From the IMG/VR virus record IMGVR_UViG_3300044732_001952, positions 99,149 through 163,148 of that record: 64,000 nucleotides of DNA. One strand, 5' to 3'. A program made the translations under genes and the position numbers. The stretch comes from a virus. Position 1 is the stretch's first letter. Each line of letters starts with the position of its first letter. A model generated the notes under the pieces. The model was not told the DNA's origin, searched no databases, and saw only the letters and a program-made list of their open reading frames with translations. Shown here piece after piece: positions 45,027-53,059 of the stretch.

Positions 45027-45032
45027 ATAATT

Positions 45033-45632
45033 TTATAGTTCGGTTCCACTACCAGTAGATTTGTCATAACCACTTCTAGGTTTACCTCTTTCAATCCAAT
45101 AACCCATTGTTTTATCTGGAGCCATAAGACCTTTATCCCAAGTAGCGTAAAGCATTCTACCCTTACTTTTTCCAATAAATATTAAATATTTATTAGCTGA
45201 GTTTTCACCATACTTACTTTCATCTCTTTTAATAGTGTTGTAAATTCTTTCAGCGTTTGAGTCCATAGAAATTATTTTTTGTCCTCTAGCCATAAGTTCT
45301 TCTGGTGTTTTAAAAATCATACCTTCTTCTAGTTCGTCTTCAGTAATTCCATAAGTTTCCATTATGTTTTTAATTTCTGCCATTCTAGATTCAGAAACTT
45401 TTCCATGAATGTTTTTCTTAACTTCAGGAGCTTGTTTCATTTTGTGTTTTTTAGATACAGGAGCTTTTTTCATTCCATCACCCATATCATCATTTTGTTC
45501 AGCTCCCATATTCATTTTATGTTTTTTGGCAGCGTCTTTAACTATCATCTTACCTTCTGTAGATTCCATTACAAAAGATTCCACAACTCTTTCTAGTTGT
45601 TCTTTTCTGATTTTATATCTAATCTTACTCAT
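45033..45632 (-). CDS. Tagged basic protein, unknown (199 aa)
   Basis: This protein starts MSKIRYKIRKEQLERVVESF, close in pattern to the N-terminus of the next upstream gene (MSKIITKRQLNTLIESTLKE). The middle is Lys/Met/His-rich (KKAPVSKKHKMKQAPEVKK). The C-terminal 90 residues contain ITEDELEEGMIFKTPEELMA and a beta-rich end with KYLIFIGKSKGRMLYATWDK. The shared amino-terminal pattern suggests a targeting tag. It is part of the two-gene unit downstream of the sheath, so virion association is plausible. Function is unknown. Confidence 0.6.
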   Translation of the reverse strand: MSKIRYKIRKEQLERVVESFVMESTEGKMIVKDAAKKHKMNMGAEQNDDMGDGMKKAPVSKKHKMKQAPEVKKNIHGKVSESRMAEIKNIMETYGITEDELEEGMIFKTPEELMARGQKIISMDSNAERIYNTIKRDESKYGENSANKYLIFIGKSKGRMLYATWDKGLMAPDKTMGYWIERGKPRSGYDKSTGSGTEL

Positions 45633-45643
45633 TTTATTTTTTT

Positions 45644-46198
45644 TTATTTGTTTCTGTAATTAATTAACTTATTAAAGTTATCCATATTTTCAGTTAAGAA
45701 TGAAGGGTTAAAAGTTTTTGTAACTGATTCGGCTAAATCTTTAACTGATTCTTTAACCTTATCCTCACCCTCAACAGGATAAGTTTTACCATTAAATTCA
45801 AACTCAGTTTTACCTTCTTTTCTAGCTGTTTCTAATGCTCCTGAAAAAGCGTTACCCTCCTCAAGTTCGTCTTCTTTCATGTAACTACCTTCTTCCATTT
45901 GTGACCCACACCCAGACTCACAAAGACCTTCTTTAATTACTCCACCACACTCAGAACAAGTTTTATCTTCCATATAGTCTTCATTAGTATTAGCCTTGTT
46001 TTTTTCTGCTTCTTGATTCTTTTTATCAATATCTCTATGATACTCAGAAGGTGAATTTGGATTGTATTCTTGGTCCATTTTGTTCATAAATTCCTCACCA
46101 CCTGGCATTGCGTAAATAGCGTCTTCGTCTCGAACATACTCTTTTAATGTAGATTCGATTAAGGTATTTAATTGTCTTTTTGTTATAATTTTTGACAT
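45644..46198 (-). CDS. Tagged acidic protein with Cys cluster, unknown (184 aa)
   Basis: This protein starts MSKIITKRQLNTLIESTLKE, the same tag pattern as the 199-aa neighbour. Around residues 80-97 lies CSECGGVIKEGLCESGCG, a probable zinc-binding cluster. The rest is acidic and low in hydrophobic residues, ending with a short beta-like FEFNGKTYPVEG and a helix. It is preceded by an ATATTTAT motif and followed 11 bases later by the 199-aa gene. A late virion-associated role is inferred from the tag and promoter only. Confidence 0.6.
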   Translation of the reverse strand: MSKIITKRQLNTLIESTLKEYVRDEDAIYAMPGGEEFMNKMDQEYNPNSPSEYHRDIDKKNQEAEKNKANTNEDYMEDKTCSECGGVIKEGLCESGCGSQMEEGSYMKEDELEEGNAFSGALETARKEGKTEFEFNGKTYPVEGEDKVKESVKDLAESVTKTFNPSFLTENMDNFNKLINYRNK

Positions 46199-46213
46199 AG
46201 TTTCTTTTTTATT

Positions 46214-46221
46214 ATAAATAT
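46214..46221 (-). promoter_or_regulatory. Late-promoter-like motif upstream of the 184-aa gene
   Basis: The coding strand reads TAATATTTATAATAAAAAAG, 15 bases before the ATG and immediately downstream of the sheath terminator. This is the arrangement expected of a promoter for the next unit. Confidence 0.55.
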
Positions 46222-46231
46222 TAAAAAAAAG

Positions 46232-46255
46232 AGAAAAGGCCCGAAAGCCTTTTCT
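46232..46255 (-). terminator. Intrinsic terminator after the sheath gene
   Basis: AGAAAAGGC/GCCTTTTCT forms a 9-bp stem with a 6-base loop and is followed on the minus strand by a long T run. Confidence 0.85.
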
Positions 46256-46265
46256 TTTTTATTTT

Positions 46266-49058
46266 TTATAGATTGTCGAATGACGCTCCTGTTGAAGTTA
46301 CGTTGAACTCTAAGATTATGAATTCTAAAGCTGGTACAGGTTTTAAAAAGATTTTACCTCTTAATTCATTTCTGTCAATTTCTTCAGGGTCACTTGATAA
46401 TTGAACTCTAAAGTCAGCCAAACCTCTTTCTCTCTTAATGTTTTCCAAGATTGGGTTAACAAGTGATAAGAATTGATTTCTTACGATTTGGTCGTTTTGT
46501 TCGAACAACAATCTTACTGCTACTGCTGAAATCAACTTTCTTGTTTGTAGTAACAATCTTCTGATGTTCAATCTATCAAGAGCTGAATCAGCTATTTGTA
46601 AGTTTTTGTTACCCCAAATTACAACTCCTTGGTCAGAGAATGTAGCCATTGGGTTAATTCTTCCTTCATATAAAGTATCTCTATCAGCTTCAGTCAATTT
46701 AACTCTAGCTTGAATAGCTGAAGTAAGACCCCTTGTGTAACCAGCTGAAGCGAACCAAGGGAATGATACGTTATCAGTTAAAGCGATGTTACGTACTACT
46801 TCATATGTAGGTGGTAACCAAACGTTAACATTATTTTCAGTATCTTTTGATTGAATCCATGGCCAATAAGTGGCTGTGTAGTTAGAGTCAATATCTGCTG
46901 CTTCAAGTAAACCTACCATGTCATCAGCTGTATAATTACTAATTGTTGCGAACCCAATACTAGTTAATTGAACAACATTGTTGTAAGTAACACCTTCAGG
47001 AGAAGTTAAGATATAAACTGAATCAGCTCTTTCTTCTTCAACCATGTCAATTGTTAAACCAACCAATGAATTATTTTCTGAGTAATCAATACCAGGTGTT
47101 GCTAATACGTTAATGTTTACTGCTTCAGGATTTCTAAATGTGTAGATACCTTCTTGGTATGCGTAGTAATCAGAAGTACCTTGAGTAGCGGTAATGTTTT
47201 CAAATTCACCGTTAAGTAAACCTGCGTCAAAACCAGCTCTACCAACTCTATATCTATCAGTATTTGTTCTTGTATTTCTATAACAGTTCCATCCGTCAAA
47301 TCCTAAATAAGGTGCGAATGTGAATTTTCTAGCTTGAATAGACTGATAAGAAGTACCTTCAATACCAGCGATTGTTCTAAACGGACAACATCCTACTTCA
47401 AAAGTACCTGCTACTGTAGCTCCACTATCCATGTGGAAACCTTTTGTTGTAGCTGTCCATTGATTAGGTGATGCGTCATTAGTATAACCTTTCCAATTAA
47501 ACATGTTTTGGTCAATACCAACTGTATCAGAAATACCTAAGTAAACTTTTCTAATTGTATCATTAACAATATCGTATTGTGTTTTGTAGTTTAATTGTGG
47601 TGCTAATACACCTACAGGATAATCTCTAACAACATAACCTTCATAACCCGCTGCGAATGAGTCAATTGGTGCTTCAGCGTTCATAACCATCATAATGTAT
47701 CTACTCTTTAAAGAGAATTCACCGTCAGCGGTACCTATTCTTCTAGCAATATAGTTATCATCAGCAGGATTCATAACAACTTTACGGAAAGACTCAATAA
47801 TTGTTGGTCTTGTATCGTTGTCATAAAATTCTCTAACAAGGATATCAAATTGTTTTGTATCAGGTTTGATGTTAGCTATTGAGATTTTAATCTCTTTGTT
47901 ACCCGAACTACCGTCAGAGATAGAAATAAATTTGAATAATTTTTCAACAAGGTTACCACGTAATTCAGAAACAACCCAAGGAGTTTCAGGAGTTTGCCAT
48001 TGTTGTTTATAATTGTTAAAATCGTTTGTGTATGTTACGGTAGAATTTAATCCTAAGATATATCCAGCTGAAACTAAATCAGCTAATTTGTTTGGATAAA
48101 TTTCCTCAACAAAAATATAAGGGTCTCTATCAAAACAATCAGTACCAAGTACTCTTGGCATATAATCTCTTGAGGATGTGTTTAAAGAAACTTCGTAAGC
48201 AGTTACTGCACTTGTTGTGGCGTTTGTAGCTGAAAGAACAAAGTTAGCTTCCGCGTTAGTAGCTGTTGTAAGTGGGTTCATAACCACACCATTTGAAGTT
48301 TGTAAAGTTCTAAATGTAAGTGTATCGGTTACTGTATTTACATCACCATAATCACCTCTAGAACGTAACATTGCTAATGCCATACCTTCATATTCAGAAT
48401 AAGAAGATGCTGAATAAGTTGTAACTGTACCAGAAACAGAACCAGTATTCGCACTAGATATATAACTAGTTTGGGTTATATTTGCTGATGTCCCTATAAA
48501 AGAAAGACCTGTTTTTGTGAATACAATACCTTCAGGGTAAGTTGCTATATCATTTGGTATTGGTTCTGTTGTTGTTAATGTTGGTCCGTTAGGGAACAAT
48601 CCTAAATTGTATAACGCTTGTACGTTAGCGTTAGAAATTGAACCAAAAGTGTTTCCTGTAAAAGATGCTGTCCACCCTGTAGTTGTTACCGATACAATTG
48701 TTGTTGGGTCGTAGTTAGCACTTGCTGTAATTAACCAAGCCGCTCCTGCGTCATAACCAGTTAAACCAAGAATTCTTGTAACAAACATTTGGTTTGATTG
48801 TTGTAGATAACTTTTAGCAATGTAAGGTAATTCATACATTGGTTTTTTATCTTCTCCCCCAAATTTCTTAGAGTTTAGACCACCGAAAATAGCTAAGAAC
48901 TCTTCATAGTTTGTAATGAAGATTGGTTCAAAAGCTGGTCCTTTAGTCGTTTCACCAACAACACCCAAAGTTGTAACACCTACTTGTTGCGCTACGAAAC
49001 TTAAATCTTTTTCTGATGTAAATACACCTGGTGATACAAATATTTTGTCTGATGCCAT
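46266..49058 (-). CDS. Tail sheath protein, gp18-like
   Basis: This 930-aa contractile sheath subunit has an N-terminus (FVSPGVFTSEKDLSFVAQQV, then GVVGETTKGPAFEPIFITNY) with the handshake-strand pattern and the VG.t.kGPA.epi.i.s signature of T4-type sheaths. The C-terminal domain shows NPMATFSDQGVVIWGNKNL, then LNIRRLLLQTRKLISAVAVR and FLSLVNPILENIKRERGL, as expected. At 930 residues it is longer than T4 gp18 (659 aa), with extra beta-rich material between the conserved ends that would decorate the tail surface. It is monocistronic between a late-type motif and a terminator. Confidence 0.92.
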   Translation of the reverse strand: MASDKIFVSPGVFTSEKDLSFVAQQVGVTTLGVVGETTKGPAFEPIFITNYEEFLAIFGGLNSKKFGGEDKKPMYELPYIAKSYLQQSNQMFVTRILGLTGYDAGAAWLITASANYDPTTIVSVTTTGWTASFTGNTFGSISNANVQALYNLGLFPNGPTLTTTEPIPNDIATYPEGIVFTKTGLSFIGTSANITQTSYISSANTGSVSGTVTTYSASSYSEYEGMALAMLRSRGDYGDVNTVTDTLTFRTLQTSNGVVMNPLTTATNAEANFVLSATNATTSAVTAYEVSLNTSSRDYMPRVLGTDCFDRDPYIFVEEIYPNKLADLVSAGYILGLNSTVTYTNDFNNYKQQWQTPETPWVVSELRGNLVEKLFKFISISDGSSGNKEIKISIANIKPDTKQFDILVREFYDNDTRPTIIESFRKVVMNPADDNYIARRIGTADGEFSLKSRYIMMVMNAEAPIDSFAAGYEGYVVRDYPVGVLAPQLNYKTQYDIVNDTIRKVYLGISDTVGIDQNMFNWKGYTNDASPNQWTATTKGFHMDSGATVAGTFEVGCCPFRTIAGIEGTSYQSIQARKFTFAPYLGFDGWNCYRNTRTNTDRYRVGRAGFDAGLLNGEFENITATQGTSDYYAYQEGIYTFRNPEAVNINVLATPGIDYSENNSLVGLTIDMVEEERADSVYILTSPEGVTYNNVVQLTSIGFATISNYTADDMVGLLEAADIDSNYTATYWPWIQSKDTENNVNVWLPPTYEVVRNIALTDNVSFPWFASAGYTRGLTSAIQARVKLTEADRDTLYEGRINPMATFSDQGVVIWGNKNLQIADSALDRLNIRRLLLQTRKLISAVAVRLLFEQNDQIVRNQFLSLVNPILENIKRERGLADFRVQLSSDPEEIDRNELRGKIFLKPVPALEFIILEFNVTSTGASFDNL

Positions 49059-49096
49059 TTTTTAATTTTATTTTTTTTTCTTTCGTTATTTTATTA

Positions 49097-49104
49097 ATAA
49101 ATAT
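49097..49104 (-). promoter_or_regulatory. Late-promoter-like motif upstream of the sheath gene
   Basis: The coding strand reads CCAATATTTATTAATAAAAT, 38 bases before the ATG. The 24-bp palindrome at 49127 begins 22 bases further upstream. Confidence 0.5.
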
Positions 49105-49126
49105 TGGTGACTTTACCAAAAATTTT

Positions 49127-49150
49127 ATTTTGTTGTTATAACAACAAAAT
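49127..49150. promoter_or_regulatory. Perfect 24-bp palindrome, candidate operator
   Basis: ATTTTGTTGTTA followed by its exact reverse complement TAACAACAAAAT sits between the sheath motif and the small ribbon-helix-helix-like gene. No T run follows, so it is more likely a protein-binding site than a terminator. Confidence 0.6.
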
Positions 49151-49153
49151 GAG

Positions 49154-49180
49154 TGTGACAAAAAAGATACTTTTGTCATA
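49154..49180. promoter_or_regulatory. Second inverted repeat overlapping a host-type -7 element
   Basis: TGACAAAA (49156-49163) and TTTTGTCA (49171-49178) are exact inverted copies seven bases apart. The sequence TACTTTTG (49168-49175) matches TAnnTTTG, so a bound repressor would cover the promoter of the gene starting at 49199. Confidence 0.55.
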
Positions 49181-49198
49181 CTTATCAATAAATAGTAG

Positions 49199-49357
49199 AT
49201 GAAAAGAGATAAAAACTTAAAAATTACACCACAAACACATAAACTATTAAAAGAGTATTGTGAAAAAAATGGTTTAAAGATGTTTGCTTTTGTTGAAAAA
49301 CTCATCAAAGAAAAATGTAGACCAAAAACAGATATATACGGTGAAGATTTAAATTAA
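49199..49357 (+). CDS. Small ribbon-helix-helix-like DNA-binding protein
   Basis: This 52-aa reading frame starts ATG 49199 and stops TAA 49355-49357. The sequence begins MKRDKNLKITPQTHKLLKEY and continues CEKNGLKMFAFVEKLIKEKC, a strand (LKIT) followed by two helices, as in ribbon-helix-helix (MetJ/Arc-type) repressors such as those of plasmids and phages. It lies behind two inverted repeats, is convergent with the tail fibre gene and is divergent from the sheath gene. Autoregulation, and possible control of the sheath promoter, are inferred. The gene is short but its coding pattern and context are consistent. Confidence 0.6.
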   Translation: MKRDKNLKITPQTHKLLKEYCEKNGLKMFAFVEKLIKEKCRPKTDIYGEDLN

Positions 49358-49415
49358 AATATTTTAGTAAGGGTTAAGTTTCTTGAAAATATATTGTTAA
49401 AATCTTTAAAGTGAA

Positions 49416-51410
49416 CTAATTTACTTGGTTGATAGTAACAATAAGAGATGGGATTGCGGGTACACTTCCAGCGGCTGGTTGATGTTTTATTGACAATTGG
49501 TTATCTACATTACTATTTATTTCCCATTTTAATTCAACATATTCATTTGGTGTTGTAGTACTAAAAAAGAAATTCCAAGCAGGAACAACATATACACTAT
49601 TTGAAGGAAATCCAATCTGACTAGCACTATATAATACATCAAGACCGTTTTGATAAAGCCATATGTGTGCGTGTGTAGAACTATTACCACCAGTTTTTAC
49701 CATTTGAGCGCTAAATGCTAAATTATAAACACCAGGATTTTGTATTACAAATCTTGTATTTGCACTTAAAGTAATTCCAGTATTCCAAGAATCTGATGTG
49801 TTTGCCGACATAGTTAATACTGTATTAGCAAGACCTGTTTGATTACCAGTATCATAAAAAGATGCGTAATTTTTATTTAAAGCATTTGTAATATCTCTTT
49901 GTTTAACAACACCTGTTAAGACATCCCTTACTAAAACATTATTGTTTGTTGAGTCGTTTGCTGGTGTTGTTGATAGGTTTAATGTTGATGCGGTTACACC
50001 TTCCATTGATGTGTTACCTGTTACAGTTAAATTTCCATTAACAGTTAAACCTGTCATTGTAGAAATATTTGTAGTTAAAGATGATTGACCTTGGTTTCTA
50101 CCAACTATAATATTATTATTAGAATAAGTAATCCCAGTAATAAAAGTATCGGTAAATGCTGATAAAGGAGTATAACCTAAAGCCGTATTAATAGCTGAAG
50201 ATGTTAAGGTGTATCCTGTAGATAACCCAGTTACATTAAATGTACCATTTTGTCTGTTAAATGTTAAAGTTCCGTTAGAGTATGTACCACCTGTGACAAA
50301 TGTATCTGTAGATGCTGAAAGTGGTGTATAACCTAAGGCTGTGTTAATAGCTGATGAAGTTAATGTGTAACCTGTTGATAAACCATTAATAGTAACTAAA
50401 CCGTTTTGTCTATTAAGGGTAATAGAACCATTAGAATAGGTTCCACCTGTAACATAATTGTCTAAACCCTGTGACCAAGAGGCATTACCAAAAGAATCTG
50501 ATGTCAAAACATAATTAGATACAGCTCCGTTAGTTACTTGTAATCTTGTAGTTTTTGTTTTACCATTAACATCTAATCTTTCAGTTGGTGTTAAAGTACC
50601 TATACCTACAAAACCATTACCGTTCTCAAGTATTAAAACATCACCTGAACTTATATTTTGAATATGTAATGGTGAACAAGAATTTAAATTAGACACATAA
50701 ATATCGGTAATACAATCACCCGATGTATTACCACTGAATTTAATTGAGGATAGGTCTACGGAGTAAGCATTATTTGTATCATTCCTATCAAACTCTAATA
50801 CATTACCATTTAAAGTAACACCTGTTGTATAATAATCAGTGAAACCTGTAATTGTTATAGTATTATCTTGACTATTTAAAGTTAAATTACCACTTGAATA
50901 AGTACCCCCAGTTACGTATGTATCAGTAGACCCCGTAAAAAATCCTGAAACTGAAATTAAAACACCATCATTTCTACCAAGAGTTAAATTACCACTTGAG
51001 TAAGTACCACCAGTCACATAAACATCTGGTGGTATAACCGAAGAAAACCCTGTAATAGGTATTGAAATGCCGTCATTTCTTCTTAAAGTTAAAGTATTAA
51101 TTGAAAAAGTTCCTCCAGTTACATAAACATCGGTTGTTGGTGATGAAGAAAATCCTGTAATAGGTATTGAAATACCATCATTTCTTCTTAAAGATAAAAT
51201 ATCATTTGAAAAAGTACCACCAGTCACATAAACATCCGTATAAGGCAAAGAATAAGTCCCAAAAGGTATCCCTTGATTGTATATTAAGTTTATTAAAGCA
51301 CTATTTGTGTTATTTGTAGCAGGAGTATTTACCCCCCCAATTACATACGTATCTCCTGTTAATGGTGTTACTATAAAATATTTTACTATATCTGGTCCAC
51401 AATTACTCAT
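49416..51410 (-). CDS. Repeat-rich tail fibre with C1q/TNF-like receptor-binding tip
   Basis: This 664-aa protein has an N-terminal region of three 34-35-residue repeats starting DVYVTGGTFS or similar and ending NDGISIPITGF, plus a partial fourth. These are followed by a Bacteroidota-type fibre segment (GFVGIGTLTPTERLDVNG) and two 52-residue repeats containing TSSAINTALGYTPLSA. The C-terminal 140 residues (ANTRFVIQNPGVYNLAFSAQ, then THAHIWLYQNGLDV and YVELKWEINSNVDNQLSIKH) look like a jelly-roll C1q-type head. The repeats form a fibrous shaft and the head probably binds the host receptor. It overlaps the gp15-like gene by four bases. Internal repeats allow length variation by recombination. 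Confidence 0.8.
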   Translation of the reverse strand: MSNCGPDIVKYFIVTPLTGDTYVIGGVNTPATNNTNSALINLIYNQGIPFGTYSLPYTDVYVTGGTFSNDILSLRRNDGISIPITGFSSSPTTDVYVTGGTFSINTLTLRRNDGISIPITGFSSVIPPDVYVTGGTYSSGNLTLGRNDGVLISVSGFFTGSTDTYVTGGTYSSGNLTLNSQDNTITITGFTDYYTTGVTLNGNVLEFDRNDTNNAYSVDLSSIKFSGNTSGDCITDIYVSNLNSCSPLHIQNISSGDVLILENGNGFVGIGTLTPTERLDVNGKTKTTRLQVTNGAVSNYVLTSDSFGNASWSQGLDNYVTGGTYSNGSITLNRQNGLVTINGLSTGYTLTSSAINTALGYTPLSASTDTFVTGGTYSNGTLTFNRQNGTFNVTGLSTGYTLTSSAINTALGYTPLSAFTDTFITGITYSNNNIIVGRNQGQSSLTTNISTMTGLTVNGNLTVTGNTSMEGVTASTLNLSTTPANDSTNNNVLVRDVLTGVVKQRDITNALNKNYASFYDTGNQTGLANTVLTMSANTSDSWNTGITLSANTRFVIQNPGVYNLAFSAQMVKTGGNSSTHAHIWLYQNGLDVLYSASQIGFPSNSVYVVPAWNFFFSTTTPNEYVELKWEINSNVDNQLSIKHQPAAGSVPAIPSLIVTINQVN
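50130..50450 (-). repeat. Two tandem units of about 156 bp in the tail fibre gene
   Basis: Each unit encodes the 52-residue repeat containing STGYTLTSSAINTALGYTP and TFVTGGTYSNG or similar. The DNA is similar but with many third-position changes. Confidence 0.75.
50830..51237 (-). repeat. Tandem repeats of about 105 bp in the tail fibre gene
   Basis: Near-identical units begin around 50902, 51004, 51109 and 51214 (spacings 102, 105 and 105 bases). Each encodes the DVYVTGGT...ITGF repeat. Confidence 0.8.
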
Positions 51411-52450
51411 TCTGTAATAATTAATCCTCTAAGTGTTATTTCACCAATCATGGTTGAATCGTCCTTTACTATGTTTATAATTATAACGTCAGAAGGTTCG
51501 ACTACAAAAGGTATGGTTGTTAAAACCCCATTTACATAAATTGTATAAGATGTTATGTTATCTAAATCTACAGAACTAAAACTAGTTTTAACTTCGGTAG
51601 AAAATCTTATAGAAGTTGATGAACCAGGTAAAAACTGTATAATACATTTTAATGTTTTATCATCTTTAGCATTATCTTTAATAAATCTAGCTAAAGGTTT
51701 TGGTATCCTACTACTAGTTTCAAAAGTAACTAAAGCTCTACTGATTGCTGGTTTAACATCAAATTCTTCCGAATCAACCAAATAACCCATTAACCTCATT
51801 TCATAAGTTTGTACATAAAATCTTTTTCCTTCTAAATCATCAATTTGACTTTCATCACCAATGGTTTCTAACATGATTGGGAAGTAGTGTCCTTTAATAT
51901 TAACGTAAGCTTGAGCTGAAGCAAATGCCTGTAATACTTTTTGATTTAATTTGTTTAAATCCCTCATTTTGTAACAAAACAATCTAACGGTATACATCAT
52001 GTCGACACCTACGGGATTTGGTATTCCGTAAATGTCAGCACCTTTACGATTACCATCCCAAACGGGTATTTGCATATAAGGGAAATTTTTTCTTACGGGT
52101 ATTTTAAAGTCGGCTGGGTTAGTACCTTTTTCGGGATTAGGTTTTCTAACAACAGAAACAAAAGGTATTTTAACATTTTTATATTTATCTGTATTTGGCC
52201 AAATTTTTGTAAATTCATTCCATCTTTGTAATGTTAAAAAATTAACAGGTACTTTTTCACCCTTTAAAACTATACCTAAGTCGTTTTCAACAAATTCAAC
52301 AAAACCCTCATCTAAATCAGCAAAATCAACTGACCTAGGTAAAAATTGTTTATTTTGTTCTAAAAACTGTTCAACCCAATGAGCAGGACCACCTTGTGGG
52401 TCTATACTTTTAATTTGTAAATCAGTTTTTCTTTTTTTTGGTAATGCCAT
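51407..52450 (-). CDS. Tail terminator/sheath-stabilising protein, gp15-like
   Basis: This 347-aa protein has a pattern in its middle like T4 gp15. It shows IPNPVGVDMMYTVRLFCYKM followed by LNQKVLQAFASAQAYVNIKG and YFPIMLE, comparable to the P.p....YeL.iftrY..D..Qi...ilp.F segment. Then KRFYVQTYEMRLMGYLVD matches the R...w.l.F.v.Gw region. gp15 caps the tail tube and sheath and joins the neck. The C-terminal 90 residues are extra. It follows the gp14-like gene (13 bases) and overlaps the tail fibre gene by ATGA. Synteny with T4 14-15 and the proximity to the sheath gene support the assignment. Confidence 0.6.
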   Translation of the reverse strand: MALPKKRKTDLQIKSIDPQGGPAHWVEQFLEQNKQFLPRSVDFADLDEGFVEFVENDLGIVLKGEKVPVNFLTLQRWNEFTKIWPNTDKYKNVKIPFVSVVRKPNPEKGTNPADFKIPVRKNFPYMQIPVWDGNRKGADIYGIPNPVGVDMMYTVRLFCYKMRDLNKLNQKVLQAFASAQAYVNIKGHYFPIMLETIGDESQIDDLEGKRFYVQTYEMRLMGYLVDSEEFDVKPAISRALVTFETSSRIPKPLARFIKDNAKDDKTLKCIIQFLPGSSTSIRFSTEVKTSFSSVDLDNITSYTIYVNGVLTTIPFVVEPSDVIIINIVKDDSTMIGEITLRGLIITE

Positions 52451-52463
52451 AATTTTATTTATA

Positions 52464-52979
52464 TTAACCCATAAACTCTTCTGGGTCAGCCGTTGTACAA
52501 ACTACTTTTCTATAGTAAGATTTGTAACCTAATCTAGTTTTAGTGTTATCAGAATTAATTTTACCGTCATTTGTGACAGTAAAATATTTAATATTATCTT
52601 CTTTATCAGGGTAACCGATATAATCACCGTATGTTATATCAACACCTAACTCTTTTAAATGGTCGGTAAAAACTGTAAAAGTTAAATTACCATAATCCTC
52701 ATATCTCATATAACCTTCTGAATATGCTTTAGACTGTGATTCTTCCAAATTTGGTCGAACTTTAATTTCTACAGGAGGATGAAATTTAATTTCTTCTACA
52801 TCAGACTCACCGTATACACTATCTGTTTGACTTTTAATCCTATCAACCCTAAAAAGAATTACAACAAAATTTAAATCACCTTCTACAAATTCTCTGGCTA
52901 ACTCATTATCAAAACCAAAATCAGTCTCATCATAAAATTTATGAACACGAGTTATTGGAAATCTTCTTTTATCTGACAT
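52464..52979 (-). CDS. Neck protein, gp14-like
   Basis: This 171-aa protein starts MSDKRRFPITRVHKFYDETD. It carries VYGESDVEEIKFHPPVEIKV, then GYMRYEDYGNLTFTVFTDHL, ITYGDYIGYPDKEDN and KYFTVTNDG. This order (a YGE motif, a G-D-x-I-x-F/Y-P motif, then a short beta segment) resembles T4 gp14, a head-tail neck component, although it is shorter than the 256-aa T4 protein. It is first in the unit before the gp15-like gene and preceded by an ATATTTAT motif. The assignment is by pattern and synteny and is moderate. Confidence 0.55.
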   Translation of the reverse strand: MSDKRRFPITRVHKFYDETDFGFDNELAREFVEGDLNFVVILFRVDRIKSQTDSVYGESDVEEIKFHPPVEIKVRPNLEESQSKAYSEGYMRYEDYGNLTFTVFTDHLKELGVDITYGDYIGYPDKEDNIKYFTVTNDGKINSDNTKTRLGYKSYYRKVVCTTADPEEFMG

Positions 52980-52995
52980 TTAAGTATATTTTCTT

Positions 52996-53003
52996 ATAAA
53001 TAT
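52996..53003 (-). promoter_or_regulatory. Late-promoter-like motif upstream of the neck gene
   Basis: The coding strand reads TAAATATTTATAAGAAAAT, 16 bases before the ATG, in the divergent spacer shared with the SNF2 helicase gene. Confidence 0.5.
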
Positions 53004-53059
53004 TTAGAAGAATCGTATTTCATTTATTTTTTTCTATTTGTTTCTATATTTAATAAGTT

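Noticed and set aside
50830-51237. Regular repeats that could suggest a CRISPR array
   Set aside because: Units are contiguous, about 105 bp, in frame, and encode protein repeats; there are no unique spacers.
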